In this document: positions 8,722 through 17,514 of the stretch, one piece after another
How the letters are laid out: every line of letters starts with the position of its first letter
How positions within the stretch are numbered: the stretch's first letter is position 1
Made by a program: the position numbers and the translations under genes
The notes under the pieces: generated by a model
Seen by the model: the letters and a program-made list of their open reading frames with translations, nothing else
Database searches by the model: none
What the model was told of the DNA's origin: nothing
Source of the DNA: Candidatus Eisenbacteria bacterium
Lineage (GTDB): Bacteria; Eisenbacteria; RBG-16-71-46; SZUA-252
Assembly (NCBI GenBank): GCA_005893275.1
Contig: VBOW01000013.1
Span: 1-64,000, forward strand
Reading direction: 5' to 3'
Length of the DNA: 64,000 nucleotides

Positions 8722-9453
8722 CTAGGTAGCCTTGGCCCAGGCGCCGCGCGTGGCGTCGACGAAGGCGCGGAGAAGCCTTCGCGTCATCTCCGATTCGGGC
8801 ATCCGCTCGGGGTGCCAGTGCACGCCGATGAAGAAAGGATGATCGGTCCGCTCGATCGCCTCGATGATCCCGTCCGGGCTTCGCGCCGCGACGCGGAATC
8901 CGGCCGCGACTTCACCGATCCCCTGGTGGTGGTAGGAATTCACCGTCGCGGAATCCACGCCGAGCGCCCGCGCGAGAATCGTCCCCGGCTCGATCCGGAT
9001 CGGATGGTCCGGGGAAACGCCCTCCGGCTCGTCCTCATGCTCGAGGGCTCCCGGCACGTCTTCGGGTATGTGTTGCAACAGCGACCCGCCGAACGCGACG
9101 TTCAACGTCTGCGCGCCGAGACAAATCCCCAATGCCGCCATGCCCCGGTCTTTCGCCTCGCGCACGTAGGCGAAATCAGAGGTCGTCCGCTCCCGGGGAG
9201 CGAGTCGGTCGGGGTGGCGGGCGGCCTGGCCGTAATGCTTCGGATCGATGTCGGCGCCGCCGGTCAACACGAGGCCCTCCACCCGCTCCAGTAGCTCGCG
9301 CGCCTCCTCCCGGTTCCCGACGAGTGGAAGAATCACCGGCAAGGCGCCGCTCTGCGAAATCAACGAGGCGTAGCGGGAATAGAGGAAGTAGGCGTCGCCG
9401 AAGGGCTCGGTGGATCTCAGGTTGGGGCAGATTCCGATGAGCGGTTTCGACAT
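8722..9453 (-). CDS. Gamma-glutamyl-GABA hydrolase-like class I amidotransferase (peptidase C26)
   Basis: 243 residues. Visible motifs are GLVLTGGADIDPKHYG, the nucleophile elbow GICLGAQ with the catalytic Cys, and VHWHPERMPESE with the catalytic His and Glu. This is the PuuD-like family that cleaves gamma-glutamyl amide bonds. ATG 9453 lies 4 nt beyond the stop of the upstream gene and starts at the conserved KPLIGICPN. It is the last gene of a four-gene minus-strand operon. The physiological substrate is unknown; no polyamine pathway genes are nearby. Confidence 0.88.
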   Translation of the reverse strand: MSKPLIGICPNLRSTEPFGDAYFLYSRYASLISQSGALPVILPLVGNREEARELLERVEGLVLTGGADIDPKHYGQAARHPDRLAPRERTTSDFAYVREAKDRGMAALGICLGAQTLNVAFGGSLLQHIPEDVPGALEHEDEPEGVSPDHPIRIEPGTILARALGVDSATVNSYHHQGIGEVAAGFRVAARSPDGIIEAIERTDHPFFIGVHWHPERMPESEMTRRLLRAFVDATRGAWAKAT

Positions 9454-9457
9454 GCGC

Positions 9458-10492
9458 TCAATACCCCCGTTGCGCATCGACCCGGTTCAGGAGAGGAAGC
9501 CCGGCCGCGTCGCGGCGCAGGTTTTCACGGAAGAGCGCCATGGCGCGCGGCCAGAAGCCCGTCGAGTTGCCCGAAACGTGAGGCGTCAGGATCACGTTGT
9601 CGAGCGTATAGAGTCCGCTCTCGCGCGGCAAGGGCTCCGTCTCGAAGACGTCGAGCGCCGCTCCCCCAATCCAACCCTTCCGAAGCGCCTCCTCCAGATC
9701 CCGCTCGCGCACGATCTTTCCTCGCGCGACGTTCACGAACCAGGCTCCCCGCTTCATCCTCCCGAACGCGGCCGCGTCGAACAGACCCTGCGTCTCGGGG
9801 GTGAGCGCGGCCGCGATGACAACGGCGTCGGACGCCTCGAGCATGCGGCCCAGATCTTGGGGACCCATCACGGCATCGACGCGCGGTTCTTCTCCTGGCA
9901 GGCCGAGGGCCGAGAGCAGAGACGGCTCCCAGGCGGGGGGGCGTTCCGGATGCCGGCGAACGGCGAGGACGCGCATGCCGAACGCGAGCGCGCGGCGCGC
10001 GATCTCGCGCCCGATCGCGCCGTAGCCGAAAAGTCCGAGCGTCCGCCCGTGGAGCTCGTGCGGTCGTCCCGCGCCCGCAAACCAGCGGTCGCGATCCAGG
10101 CCGGTCGTGATCTGATCCGCGATGGCTGTCCGGAACCGGCGCGCGAGCGCGACGAGGACCCCGAGCGTGTGCTCCGCGATGGGAATCGCATGGACCCCGC
10201 GCGAATTGGTGAGGATGATGTTCCCCTGGGTGACGCTCGGCGTGAGGTAGGCGCCGACCCCCGCGGCGGGGGCGTGAAGCCAACGCAGCCGCCGGGCCCG
10301 CGCCACCGTGGCTTCACCGGGAGCCCACGAAAAGACGATCTCGGCTCCGGAGACCGCGTCTCCCAGCTCTTCCTTCGAGCCTGCGCGCGCGATCTCGAGA
10401 TCGGGGAAGTCGCGGCGCAACCGCTCGACCTCTTCGTCCGGAATGGTCCACGCCTCCGAAGCGTGGAACAGGCCGAGGAGAAGCCGCCGCAC
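9458..10492 (-). CDS. D-2-hydroxyacid dehydrogenase (NAD-dependent)
   Basis: 344 residues, GTG start. It has the two-domain formate/glycerate dehydrogenase fold: LGLFGYGAIGREIARRAL gives the GxGxxG NAD-binding turn, FVNVARGKIV carries the conserved Arg, and ILTPHVSGNS carries the catalytic His. A substrate such as glyoxylate, hydroxypyruvate or a branched oxoacid cannot be told apart from sequence alone. It sits 22 nt after the DUF885 gene and 4 nt before the amidotransferase-like gene, so the three are probably co-transcribed. Confidence 0.88.
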   Translation of the reverse strand: MRRLLLGLFHASEAWTIPDEEVERLRRDFPDLEIARAGSKEELGDAVSGAEIVFSWAPGEATVARARRLRWLHAPAAGVGAYLTPSVTQGNIILTNSRGVHAIPIAEHTLGVLVALARRFRTAIADQITTGLDRDRWFAGAGRPHELHGRTLGLFGYGAIGREIARRALAFGMRVLAVRRHPERPPAWEPSLLSALGLPGEEPRVDAVMGPQDLGRMLEASDAVVIAAALTPETQGLFDAAAFGRMKRGAWFVNVARGKIVRERDLEEALRKGWIGGAALDVFETEPLPRESGLYTLDNVILTPHVSGNSTGFWPRAMALFRENLRRDAAGLPLLNRVDAQRGY

Positions 10493-10514
10493 GCGCCGGG
10501 ATCCCCGCCTGGGC

Positions 10515-12290
10515 CTACAGCGTCGGGCCGCTGTCGCGGAGCAGGATTCGCCTCAGGAGCGCGACCGGAAGAGCCCCCTGCGAGAGGATGCGCGCATGGA
10601 ACCTGGCCAAATCGAAGCCCGGCCCTTCCGCGCGCGCGACGTCGTCACGCAGCTTGCGGATCTGGAGCGCGCCGAGCGTGTAGACGATGTAGGTCGGGTC
10701 GAAGGCGGCGCGGTAGGCCTCGCGCTCCGCGTTGGCCTCCTCCATGTGCGCGTGCTGCATGAACAGAGCGATCGCCTCGTCCATGGTCATCCCGCGCGTG
10801 TGGACGCGGATTCCCACCTGGAAGCGGCACGCGCGCACCAGAGCCCATCGCAGCATTCCGAACTCGATCCTCGGGTCGTCCTTCTTGTACCCGTGATCCA
10901 CGAGCGCCTGTTCCACGTAGAGCCCCCAGCCTTCCGCGAAGCTCCCGCAGCCCATGGTCCGCCGCACCAGGCTCGGCGCCCGTTTGGCATAGAGGAAGTG
11001 GACGTAGTGTCCGGGGTAGGACTCATGAATGGACACCGAGGGAAGCGTCCATCGGCTGTAGCCCTGAAGATGCTGCTCCACGCGCGCGGAATCCCAGGTC
11101 CGGTTCGGAAGGGTGATGTTGTAATAGGCCTCACTCGCCCTCTTCTCGAACGGCCCGGGCGCGTCGAGGCTCGCGAACGACCGCTCCGCCGCGAAGGAAG
11201 GGGTCGGCCGCACGATACAGCGCACCTCCGAGGGAACATCGATGAACTTGGAGGTGATGCAGAACGAACGGATATCCTCGAGGAGGCTCGTCGCGTAGGG
11301 AATGAGACTGTCCGCGGAAGGGTGGTCCCGCCGCATCGACTCGATCAGCTCGTCCAGGCCGACGTTCGGGTTCACCCGCTTGGCCGCGGCCGCGTAGCGA
11401 GCCTCGAGGCGATCGAGCTCCCGCTCGCCCACCTCGAGCAGGGTATCGAGCGGCAGGTCGACCATCTCGTCGTAGTGGAGCTTCTTGCGATAGCGCTCCT
11501 CGCCCAGGACGTACGAGCCCTGGGCGCGCGGGGTGAGATCCTCCCGCATCCACTTGATGTAATCCCGGGTCGCCGCCTCCGCCGCCGACTTCGCCTCCTC
11601 GTAGGCCTTGAGCAATGCGGAGTCCTTGACGGCGGTAAATGCGACCGGCACTTCACGCTCGAGAAATTCGATCGAGCCCTCGAAATCCTCGCCGGCGAAC
11701 TGCGCGAACAGGGCGGGCGGATTCTTGATGTTCTGTTTCCCGCTCTCGAGAAGGCGCGGCACCTGCCGGAGTCGCGCGATCACCGAGCGGAGCCGCGCCT
11801 CGGGGGGCGCGAAGCTGCGGGCGACAAGGGAGAAGATGCCCCCCGCGTAGTTATACGTGCTCGGATCGTTCTCCCAACGGCGGATCTCGGTGAGATCGAA
11901 GAGATGCCCTTCGACCTGGCGGCTGAAGAGGTCGTAGTCGATCCGCGTGGAGTCGCTCAACCCTCCGGCGTCGATCCGCTTCAGCCCGGCGAGCACGCGG
12001 CGGGTCCGGGCTGTCTCCCCGTCGATGGCGGCCCGCGAGCGGTCCTCCAGGAGCGAGTCGTACCGGTGCAGGCCCGAGGTTGTCGCGAACGAGGGCTCGA
12101 ACGCAAAGAACCCTCGCAGGTAGTCGGCGGCGAGCGCGGCGAACGCCCTCTCGGCGGGGTTGCCCGAGACGGCGCCCGGGGCCAGCGGGTCCTTGGCCCG
12201 CGAGGAAGGGGGAGCCGGTGACGGCGTGGCCGCGAGGGCGGGCAGGGCCAGCCCCAGGACCAGTAAGCTACGCGTAAATCGGGAGCTCAT
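10515..12290 (-). CDS. DUF885 family secreted zinc-peptidase-like protein
   Basis: 591 residues. ATG 12290 follows AGGAGG by 9 nt and overlaps the preceding stop (ATGA), which settles the start. A signal peptide (SRFTRSLLVLGLALPALAA) leads to a long helical protein whose signature is SIHESYPGHYVHF, the HExxxGH-type metal-binding motif of DUF885. This family is usually linked to metallopeptidase-like folds. It is likely exported. Substrate unknown. The preceding operon gene is a TauE-like permease and the next a hydroxyacid dehydrogenase, which does not define a pathway. Confidence 0.88.
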   Translation of the reverse strand: MSSRFTRSLLVLGLALPALAATPSPAPPSSRAKDPLAPGAVSGNPAERAFAALAADYLRGFFAFEPSFATTSGLHRYDSLLEDRSRAAIDGETARTRRVLAGLKRIDAGGLSDSTRIDYDLFSRQVEGHLFDLTEIRRWENDPSTYNYAGGIFSLVARSFAPPEARLRSVIARLRQVPRLLESGKQNIKNPPALFAQFAGEDFEGSIEFLEREVPVAFTAVKDSALLKAYEEAKSAAEAATRDYIKWMREDLTPRAQGSYVLGEERYRKKLHYDEMVDLPLDTLLEVGERELDRLEARYAAAAKRVNPNVGLDELIESMRRDHPSADSLIPYATSLLEDIRSFCITSKFIDVPSEVRCIVRPTPSFAAERSFASLDAPGPFEKRASEAYYNITLPNRTWDSARVEQHLQGYSRWTLPSVSIHESYPGHYVHFLYAKRAPSLVRRTMGCGSFAEGWGLYVEQALVDHGYKKDDPRIEFGMLRWALVRACRFQVGIRVHTRGMTMDEAIALFMQHAHMEEANAEREAYRAAFDPTYIVYTLGALQIRKLRDDVARAEGPGFDLARFHARILSQGALPVALLRRILLRDSGPTL

Positions 12291-13078
12291 TGCAGCGATC
12301 CTCCTGAGCGTTCGGATGGACACGGGACGTTATCACGCCGTCGGCCGAAAATCATCTGGGCGGAGACCGGCACGAGGAAGAGCGCGAAGAGCCTCGATAG
12401 GAACGAGGCCTCGATGCGATGCGCGAGGAGCGCGCCGAGCAGGGCGCCCGCGGCTCCCCCCGCCATCAACCCAGGCAGGAGTGCCCGGACGACGTGGCCG
12501 TGACGGGCGTGGCTCAGAGCCCCGACGATCCCGGTCGGAAGGATCATGAGCAGCGAGACCCCCTGCGCGACGTGTTGGGGGATGCGCTGACCGAGCACCA
12601 GGATCGGGACGAGGATCGTGCCGCCTCCGACCCCGAGCAGGCCGCCCAGGGCTCCAACGACGGCGCCGAGCAGGATGTTCCAGGGAGGGGCCCAGACGCG
12701 GTGCGCGTCCGCGTGCGACGGCGCCGCGACCAGGATCCGGACCGCCGTGGCGAGGATCAGGATGCCGAACGCCTGACGCAGCTTTCGCGCGGTCAGCTTC
12801 CGGGCGAGCGCGGCTCCCGCCAGCACGCCGGGGACCGCTCCCACGGCGAGGTAGAGCGCGAGGGCGAAATCGAGATTTCCCTGAAGGAAGTAAGGGATGG
12901 CGGCGACCAGCGCGGTCACCGTAATGAACGCGAGCGAGGTCCCCTGGGCCTCGTGCTGCTCCACGTGAACGAGGTGGACGAGGAGCGGGACGAGCAGAAT
13001 CCCACCCCCGACGCCCATGAGCCCGCCCAGGGCGCCGGCCAGAAGCCCGAAGACAAACGGCATGACGCTCGTCCGCAT
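12287..13078 (-). CDS. TauE/SafE-family membrane permease
   Basis: About 263 residues from ATG 13078; a slightly shorter version from ATG 13063 is possible. It has about eight transmembrane helices arranged as two related halves, each opening with the same Gly-rich signature: GALGGLMGVGGGILLVPLLV and GALGGLLGVGGGTILVPILV. This is the TauE/SafE/YfcA fold, associated with export of sulfite or organosulfonates, though most members are untested. It heads the minus-strand operon and is divergent from the sensor kinase gene, with 90 nt between. Confidence 0.88.
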   Translation of the reverse strand: MRTSVMPFVFGLLAGALGGLMGVGGGILLVPLLVHLVHVEQHEAQGTSLAFITVTALVAAIPYFLQGNLDFALALYLAVGAVPGVLAGAALARKLTARKLRQAFGILILATAVRILVAAPSHADAHRVWAPPWNILLGAVVGALGGLLGVGGGTILVPILVLGQRIPQHVAQGVSLLMILPTGIVGALSHARHGHVVRALLPGLMAGGAAGALLGALLAHRIEASFLSRLFALFLVPVSAQMIFGRRRDNVPCPSERSGGSLQ

Positions 13079-13115
13079 GGAAGCGCGCACCCTAGCACAG
13101 CTTCCGGCCCGCGCG

Positions 13116-13145
13116 TTGACATTGCGCACCGCCGGTCGCTACCCT
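13116..13145 (+). promoter_or_regulatory. Predicted sigma-70 promoter for kinase/NtrC operon
   Basis: TTGACA (13116-13121), 18 nt spacer, TACCCT (13140-13145). The -35 box is perfect and the -10 keeps the TA...T bases. A start near 13152 would leave a short leader before ATG 13169. Confidence 0.5.
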
Positions 13146-13168
13146 TGCTGAAGCGCATAAGCGCGCCC

Positions 13169-14533
13169 ATGGTCAATTTGCCTCCCATCAAACCATCTCG
13201 CCTCCTGTGGACCCTGCTGTTCCTCGGGGCGCTCCTCGTGCTCGTCAACGGGACTGTGATTTACGCGATCCAGACGGCCCACCATTTTCTGGATGAAGAG
13301 CTGGGGAAGCGTTTCGAGGCGACCGCCCATACAGCCGCCCTGCTGATCCGGTCGGACCAGCTCGACGCGCTCTTTCCCGTGGGCGCCGACTCCCTGCGGG
13401 CCGATTTCGACGTGGCGATGGACTCGGTCGAGGCGGCGGAGACCGTGCGGGACCAGTGGCGTCGGCTCGCCGGCGGGGCGGGAGCCTCGAACATCATTCT
13501 GCTCGACCCCGATCATCAGGTCGTGCTCGCGTTGCGGCAATCCACGTCGAGCAACGTGAGCCGGGCCACCCTCGACGAAGCCGCGTTCGCGCGCGCGATG
13601 ATCGGGGAAGCGGCCCACTCCCGGCTCTTCGAGGAAGGGGACACCTATCTCAAGGCCGGCTACGCCCCGGTGATCCAGTACGATGGACGCATCGTGGGCG
13701 CGGTGGTGGTCGAGGGGGGGTCCAGCGCCTTCCGCCCGCTCGAGCAGGTGAAGGCGTCTCTCTACGGGGCCGCGTTTCTCGCATCGATCCTGGTCGTGCT
13801 CGTCGGGCTGGGCTACGTGCGGACGCAAGCGCGGCTGGCCCGGGTCGAGGAGCGGATGAACCACGCGGACCTCCTCGCCACCGTCGGGCAGGTCGCGGCC
13901 GGAGTGGCTCACGAGATCCGCAATCCTCTGGCCGTGCTTCGCGGCGCTTCGTCGCGGTTGCAGAAGCTGGAGCATCTTTCCGCCGGGGAGCGGAAAGAGC
14001 TCCTCGCCATGCTCGAGGAGGAAGTTCACCGCATGGGGAACGTCGTCCAGAACTTTCTCGATCTCTCCCGCCGCCCCGACACCGAAGCCACGATCTTCGT
14101 CCTGCGCCCGGTTCTCGAGCGTTCGATGGAGATCATCAACGTGGAGCTCTCGCGGTGCGGCGTCCGCTCGGCGGTGCGCTGGGAAGCCGAGGATGGGGTT
14201 TGCATCCGAGGGCGGCCGCAGGCCATGCACCATCTCTTCCTGAATCTCGCGCTCAACGCGCGGGACGCGATGCCCGAGGGAGGGGAGCTCACGATCCTGG
14301 TTCAAGCACGAAAGTCCGAACTGCGGATATACTTTCAGGACAGCGGCCCCGGAGTTCCTCGGACCATCCGCTCGAGGATCTTCGAGCCGTTCTTCACCAC
14401 GCGGGCCGAGGGGACCGGCCTCGGCCTGGCCTTTGTGGAGCGGATCGTGCTCGAGCACGGCGGGACGATTTCCGTCGGCGCGTCACCTAGCGGCGGCGCC
14501 CAATTCCGGATCATTCTTCCGATCGAGACCTGA
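13169..14533 (+). CDS. Membrane sensor histidine kinase (NtrB-class partner)
   Basis: 454 residues. ATG 13169 starts just before the first transmembrane helix (LLWTLLFLGALLVLVNGTVIYAI). A periplasmic sensing segment of about 150 residues follows, then a second helix (GAAFLASILVVLVGLGYV), the dimerisation/phospho-acceptor segment GVAHEIRNPLAVLRG with His248, and the ATPase domain with DSGPGVP, FEPFFTTR and GTGLGLAFVERI. Downstream by 3 nt is a sigma-54 response regulator, so the pair forms a two-component system. The periplasmic ligand is unknown. The cognate target is probably the sigma-54 promoter just after the regulator. Confidence 0.92.
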   Translation: MVNLPPIKPSRLLWTLLFLGALLVLVNGTVIYAIQTAHHFLDEELGKRFEATAHTAALLIRSDQLDALFPVGADSLRADFDVAMDSVEAAETVRDQWRRLAGGAGASNIILLDPDHQVVLALRQSTSSNVSRATLDEAAFARAMIGEAAHSRLFEEGDTYLKAGYAPVIQYDGRIVGAVVVEGGSSAFRPLEQVKASLYGAAFLASILVVLVGLGYVRTQARLARVEERMNHADLLATVGQVAAGVAHEIRNPLAVLRGASSRLQKLEHLSAGERKELLAMLEEEVHRMGNVVQNFLDLSRRPDTEATIFVLRPVLERSMEIINVELSRCGVRSAVRWEAEDGVCIRGRPQAMHHLFLNLALNARDAMPEGGELTILVQARKSELRIYFQDSGPGVPRTIRSRIFEPFFTTRAEGTGLGLAFVERIVLEHGGTISVGASPSGGAQFRIILPIET

Positions 14534-14536
14534 GAG

Positions 14537-15919
14537 ATGCCTGACCGGATCCTGATTGCCGAAGACAACAAGAATCTCTGCCGGATTCTGGAAAACGCGC
14601 TGAGCGAAGCGGGGTACGAGGTGGTCGTCGCGCTCGGCGGAGACGCCGCGGTCCACGAGATCAAGTCCCATCCCTTCGATCTCGTGATCTCCGACATGCG
14701 CATGCCGGGCGCCTCGGGGACGGTCGTATTCCAGGAAGCGCGCGCGCAGGAGTATCAGCCGGACGTGATCCTCATGACGGCCTTCGGGGACACGAGAGAG
14801 GCGGTGCGTCTCATGAGAGACGGAGCCGCCGATTACATTCTCAAGGATTTCGATCCCGAGGAGCTCGTGACCCGCGTGGGGCAGGTGCTCGAGCGGAGGC
14901 GGCTCAAGCAGGAATCCACCGTCCTCAAGGGACGCATCGAGACCCTGAAAGAGCAGATCAGCCTCCACCAATTCGACATGATCGTGGGGCAGAGCCGGGC
15001 GATGCAGGACGCCCTGAGCTTGGCGGAGCGGGTCGCGCGCACCGATGCAAACGTCCTGCTGCTGGGGGAGAGCGGAACGGGGAAGGAGGTCTTCGCCCAG
15101 GCGATCCACGCGGCGAGCAAGCGCTCGGACGCTCCCTTTGTGCCGGTGAATTGCGGCGCTCTCCCGGAGACCCTCCTGGAATCGGAGCTCTTCGGCCATG
15201 AGCGGGGCGCGTTCACGGGGGCGATTCGGACCAAGCCGGGCCGCTTCGAGTTCGCCGAAGGGGGCACCGTCTTCCTGGACGAGATCGGCGAGGTACCGCA
15301 GAGCATTCAGGTGAAGCTGCTCCGTGTTTTGCAGGATAGAACCTACGTGCGGGTCGGCGGTGAGGAAATGCGCCGCGCCGACGTGCGTGTGATCGCGGCG
15401 ACCAACCGGAATCTCGAGGAGATGATTCATATGGGAAGATTCCGGGAGGATCTCTACTACCGGCTGAATGTCTTCCCGATCCGCCTGATGCCGCTGCGGG
15501 ACCGGCGCGAGGACATTCCCGCGCTGGTCGAGTTTTTCCTGAAGCAGCAAGAAAGATCGCTGGAGGAAATCGCCCCCGACGCGCTCGAGCATCTTCGGGC
15601 GTACGAGTTTCCCGGAAATATCCGCGAGCTGCAAAACCTGATCGAGCGCGCGTGCATTCTTGCGGGCACCGGAAGGATCGAGCGTGTGCACTTCCCGATC
15701 GGGAAAACACGCCTCACGGCGGATCCGGCCGAGCTCCTCTCTCTGGGCTTGAGTCTCGATCAAATTGAGAAGCGCCTCATCAAGGAGGCGCTGGAGCGCG
15801 CTCAGGGCAACAAGACCAAAGCGGCGTCGCTCCTGGGGATCTCGCGCCGGGCGCTTTACTCGCGCATGGAGAGTCACGGGATTCCGATCGGGGGAGCCGA
15901 ATCGGAGCCGGCGGACTGA
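14537..15919 (+). CDS. Sigma-54-dependent response regulator (NtrC family)
   Basis: 460 residues in the standard order. The receiver domain has phospho-acceptor Asp53 and conserved Lys103. The AAA+ domain has Walker A LGESGTGKE (about 176-184) and an intact GAFTGA loop (224-229) that contacts sigma-54. The C-terminal Fis-type helix-turn-helix contains GNKTKAASLLGISRRALYSRM. It follows the kinase gene by 3 nt. With all key residues present it should be an active enhancer-binding protein. A sigma-54 promoter and an upstream inverted repeat lie in the following intergenic region, so the secreted protein gene downstream is the best candidate target. Confidence 0.95.
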   Translation: MPDRILIAEDNKNLCRILENALSEAGYEVVVALGGDAAVHEIKSHPFDLVISDMRMPGASGTVVFQEARAQEYQPDVILMTAFGDTREAVRLMRDGAADYILKDFDPEELVTRVGQVLERRRLKQESTVLKGRIETLKEQISLHQFDMIVGQSRAMQDALSLAERVARTDANVLLLGESGTGKEVFAQAIHAASKRSDAPFVPVNCGALPETLLESELFGHERGAFTGAIRTKPGRFEFAEGGTVFLDEIGEVPQSIQVKLLRVLQDRTYVRVGGEEMRRADVRVIAATNRNLEEMIHMGRFREDLYYRLNVFPIRLMPLRDRREDIPALVEFFLKQQERSLEEIAPDALEHLRAYEFPGNIRELQNLIERACILAGTGRIERVHFPIGKTRLTADPAELLSLGLSLDQIEKRLIKEALERAQGNKTKAASLLGISRRALYSRMESHGIPIGGAESEPAD

Positions 15920-15971
15920 ATTCGGCCGCCCCGGCCGGAAGCTCACCGGGGATCCGCCACGTAATACCGAA

Positions 15972-15990
15972 CCGTACGTACCGGGTACGG
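15972..15990 (+). promoter_or_regulatory. Inverted repeat, candidate enhancer site (UAS)
   Basis: CCGTAC (15972-15977), 7-nt gap, GTACGG (15985-15990): a perfect dyad about 125 nt upstream of the sigma-54 -24 element, the distance expected for binding of an NtrC-type activator. The protein that binds it is inferred from adjacency. Confidence 0.4.
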
Positions 15991-16115
15991 CGCGGGCCAA
16001 TCCCGGCATGCAGCTTGTCCGGGTCCCACCCCCCGTCACCTTGGGCGGATTTGTAACCCCATCAGCCGCCGAATCTTCTCTGAATCGCTCGAAGCCGAGC
16101 CCATAAGCTCAAGCC

Positions 16116-16130
16116 TGGCATAGAGGTTGC
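16116..16130 (+). promoter_or_regulatory. Sigma-54 (-24/-12) promoter
   Basis: TGGCATAGAGGTTGC: GG at -24 and GC at -12 with exactly 10 bases between, close to the TGGCAC-N5-TTGC consensus. Transcription would begin near 16142, ahead of the Ala/Pro-rich secreted protein gene and just after a gene for a sigma-54 activator. Confidence 0.75.
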
Positions 16131-16173
16131 GAAACTATTGGGGGATATGGTCCCCCCCGACCGTGCTTCATTC

Positions 16174-17514
16174 ATGCCGATGAGCCGCCGGACTGTGCCC
16201 GCCGCCCGCGCGGGAGCGCTTCCTATGGCGGTCTGCTCGTTCATGGTTTTGATCATGCTCGGCGCGCCAGCGGCGGCCGCTGCCCCGCCAGCCGTGGCGG
16301 GGGACTCGATCCAGGTAGCCACCACGACGCCTCCCGCGGCGGGGACGGCGGAAAAGGGATCGGCCGTCGAAGCTCCTCATTCAGCGCCCGCGCCTTCGCC
16401 GCCCCCAAGCGCTCCGCCGGACTCCATCGTTGCCGGAACCGCTGTCAAGGATTCGGCGGGCGCGGCACCTGCCGGCGGCGGTGCCCAGGCCAAGGATGCG
16501 CCGCAGGTCGAGCACACGGATGCCGAGGCCGCCCCCCCGGGGAAAACGCCCGAAGCCGCGATCATCCCGGCGGCCGCGGGAAGCCTGCCCGAATCCGCGG
16601 CCAAGCCACCGAAGGCGAACACCAACGGGCCGGGGGTGAAGGCGCGCCCCAAGGGCGGGACACACCCCGTCGCGGTTCAGGGCCTGAAGAGCGCGCCCAA
16701 GACCCCCGCGGTCGCGAGATCCACGCCTTCCCGGCTGCCTCCGACAAACGGAGCCGCCCCGAGCGTGGTCCTTCCGCACGATGGACCTTCCGAATCGGAT
16801 CGGGTCAGCGCCGAGCTGGAACGCACCGATCGATTCGTCGGTCGGGCGCAGCGCTCGTTCCTCATCTCCAAGAATGCCCGCGCCATGAAGCTGTTTACCT
16901 CGGCGATTGATTTCCAGTCGGATTCACGCGACGCCTACAAGGTGCGTCAGTACGCTCGCGCGGAGCGCCTGACCCTCGCGGCGCGGGATTTCGCGGACCG
17001 CGCTTCGCGCATGGTGGGTCCGCCACGAGAGGATCCCGACTACGTCGAGCACATCATGAGGCGCACCGACGACGCGCTGGAGCGGACGAAGGACGTGCTG
17101 AGGAATGGCGCCGGCCGCGACGCCTGGCATCGCCACGACGAGTTGAGGAGCGAGCAGAAGGAGGCATGGAAGACCTTCAAGGGCGGCGAGATCGGACTGG
17201 CCTACAAACAAACGCTTGACGTTCGTGAGGGGGTCCTCGCCCTTCTCCGGCAGCTCCAGGACCTTCCGGTTCCGCGCGAGACGGCCGAGAAGGCCATCGG
17301 CGGGGCGCAAGCGGCGCTCGAGCAGGCCAACAAGGAGCTGGGACCGAAGCCCAACGTCGAAGCTGTGCGCCTTGTCCGGCTCGCGAGCGAGTACCTCGCG
17401 AAGGCGCGCCAGTCCTTCCAGCGTGGGAGCTATCGCTCGGCGCTCCTCCAGGCGAAGGTGGTCGAGCGCCACGCGGAGCACGCGGTGGACGTCGGCCGGC
17501 CGCGGTCGAGTTAG
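16174..17514 (+). CDS. Secreted Ala/Pro-rich protein with C-terminal helical domain
   Basis: About 446 residues from ATG 16174. Earlier codons at 16138-16147 fall at or before the predicted sigma-54 transcription start, so a downstream ATG (16174 or 16180) is preferred. A signal peptide (LPMAVCSFMVLIMLGAPAAAAA) leads into about 190 residues of low-complexity Ala/Pro/Lys linker. A charged alpha-helical domain of about 220 residues (from roughly SAELERTDRFVGRAQ) follows, with heptad-like spacing. I do not recognise the family. The export signal and linker suggest an envelope protein. Its stop overlaps that of the opposite-strand phosphatase gene by 4 nt. Control by the preceding NtrC-type system is inferred. 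Confidence 0.65.
   Translation: MPMSRRTVPAARAGALPMAVCSFMVLIMLGAPAAAAAPPAVAGDSIQVATTTPPAAGTAEKGSAVEAPHSAPAPSPPPSAPPDSIVAGTAVKDSAGAAPAGGGAQAKDAPQVEHTDAEAAPPGKTPEAAIIPAAAGSLPESAAKPPKANTNGPGVKARPKGGTHPVAVQGLKSAPKTPAVARSTPSRLPPTNGAAPSVVLPHDGPSESDRVSAELERTDRFVGRAQRSFLISKNARAMKLFTSAIDFQSDSRDAYKVRQYARAERLTLAARDFADRASRMVGPPREDPDYVEHIMRRTDDALERTKDVLRNGAGRDAWHRHDELRSEQKEAWKTFKGGEIGLAYKQTLDVREGVLALLRQLQDLPVPRETAEKAIGGAQAALEQANKELGPKPNVEAVRLVRLASEYLAKARQSFQRGSYRSALLQAKVVERHAEHAVDVGRPRSS

Noticed and set aside
10308-12221. 637-codon plus-strand frame opposite DUF885 and the dehydrogenase
   Set aside because: No recognisable domain; the minus-strand genes have catalytic motifs and ribosome sites.
15919-15940. 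GC-rich dyad after the NtrC-type gene as a terminator
   Set aside because: Stem is imperfect and no U-tract follows.
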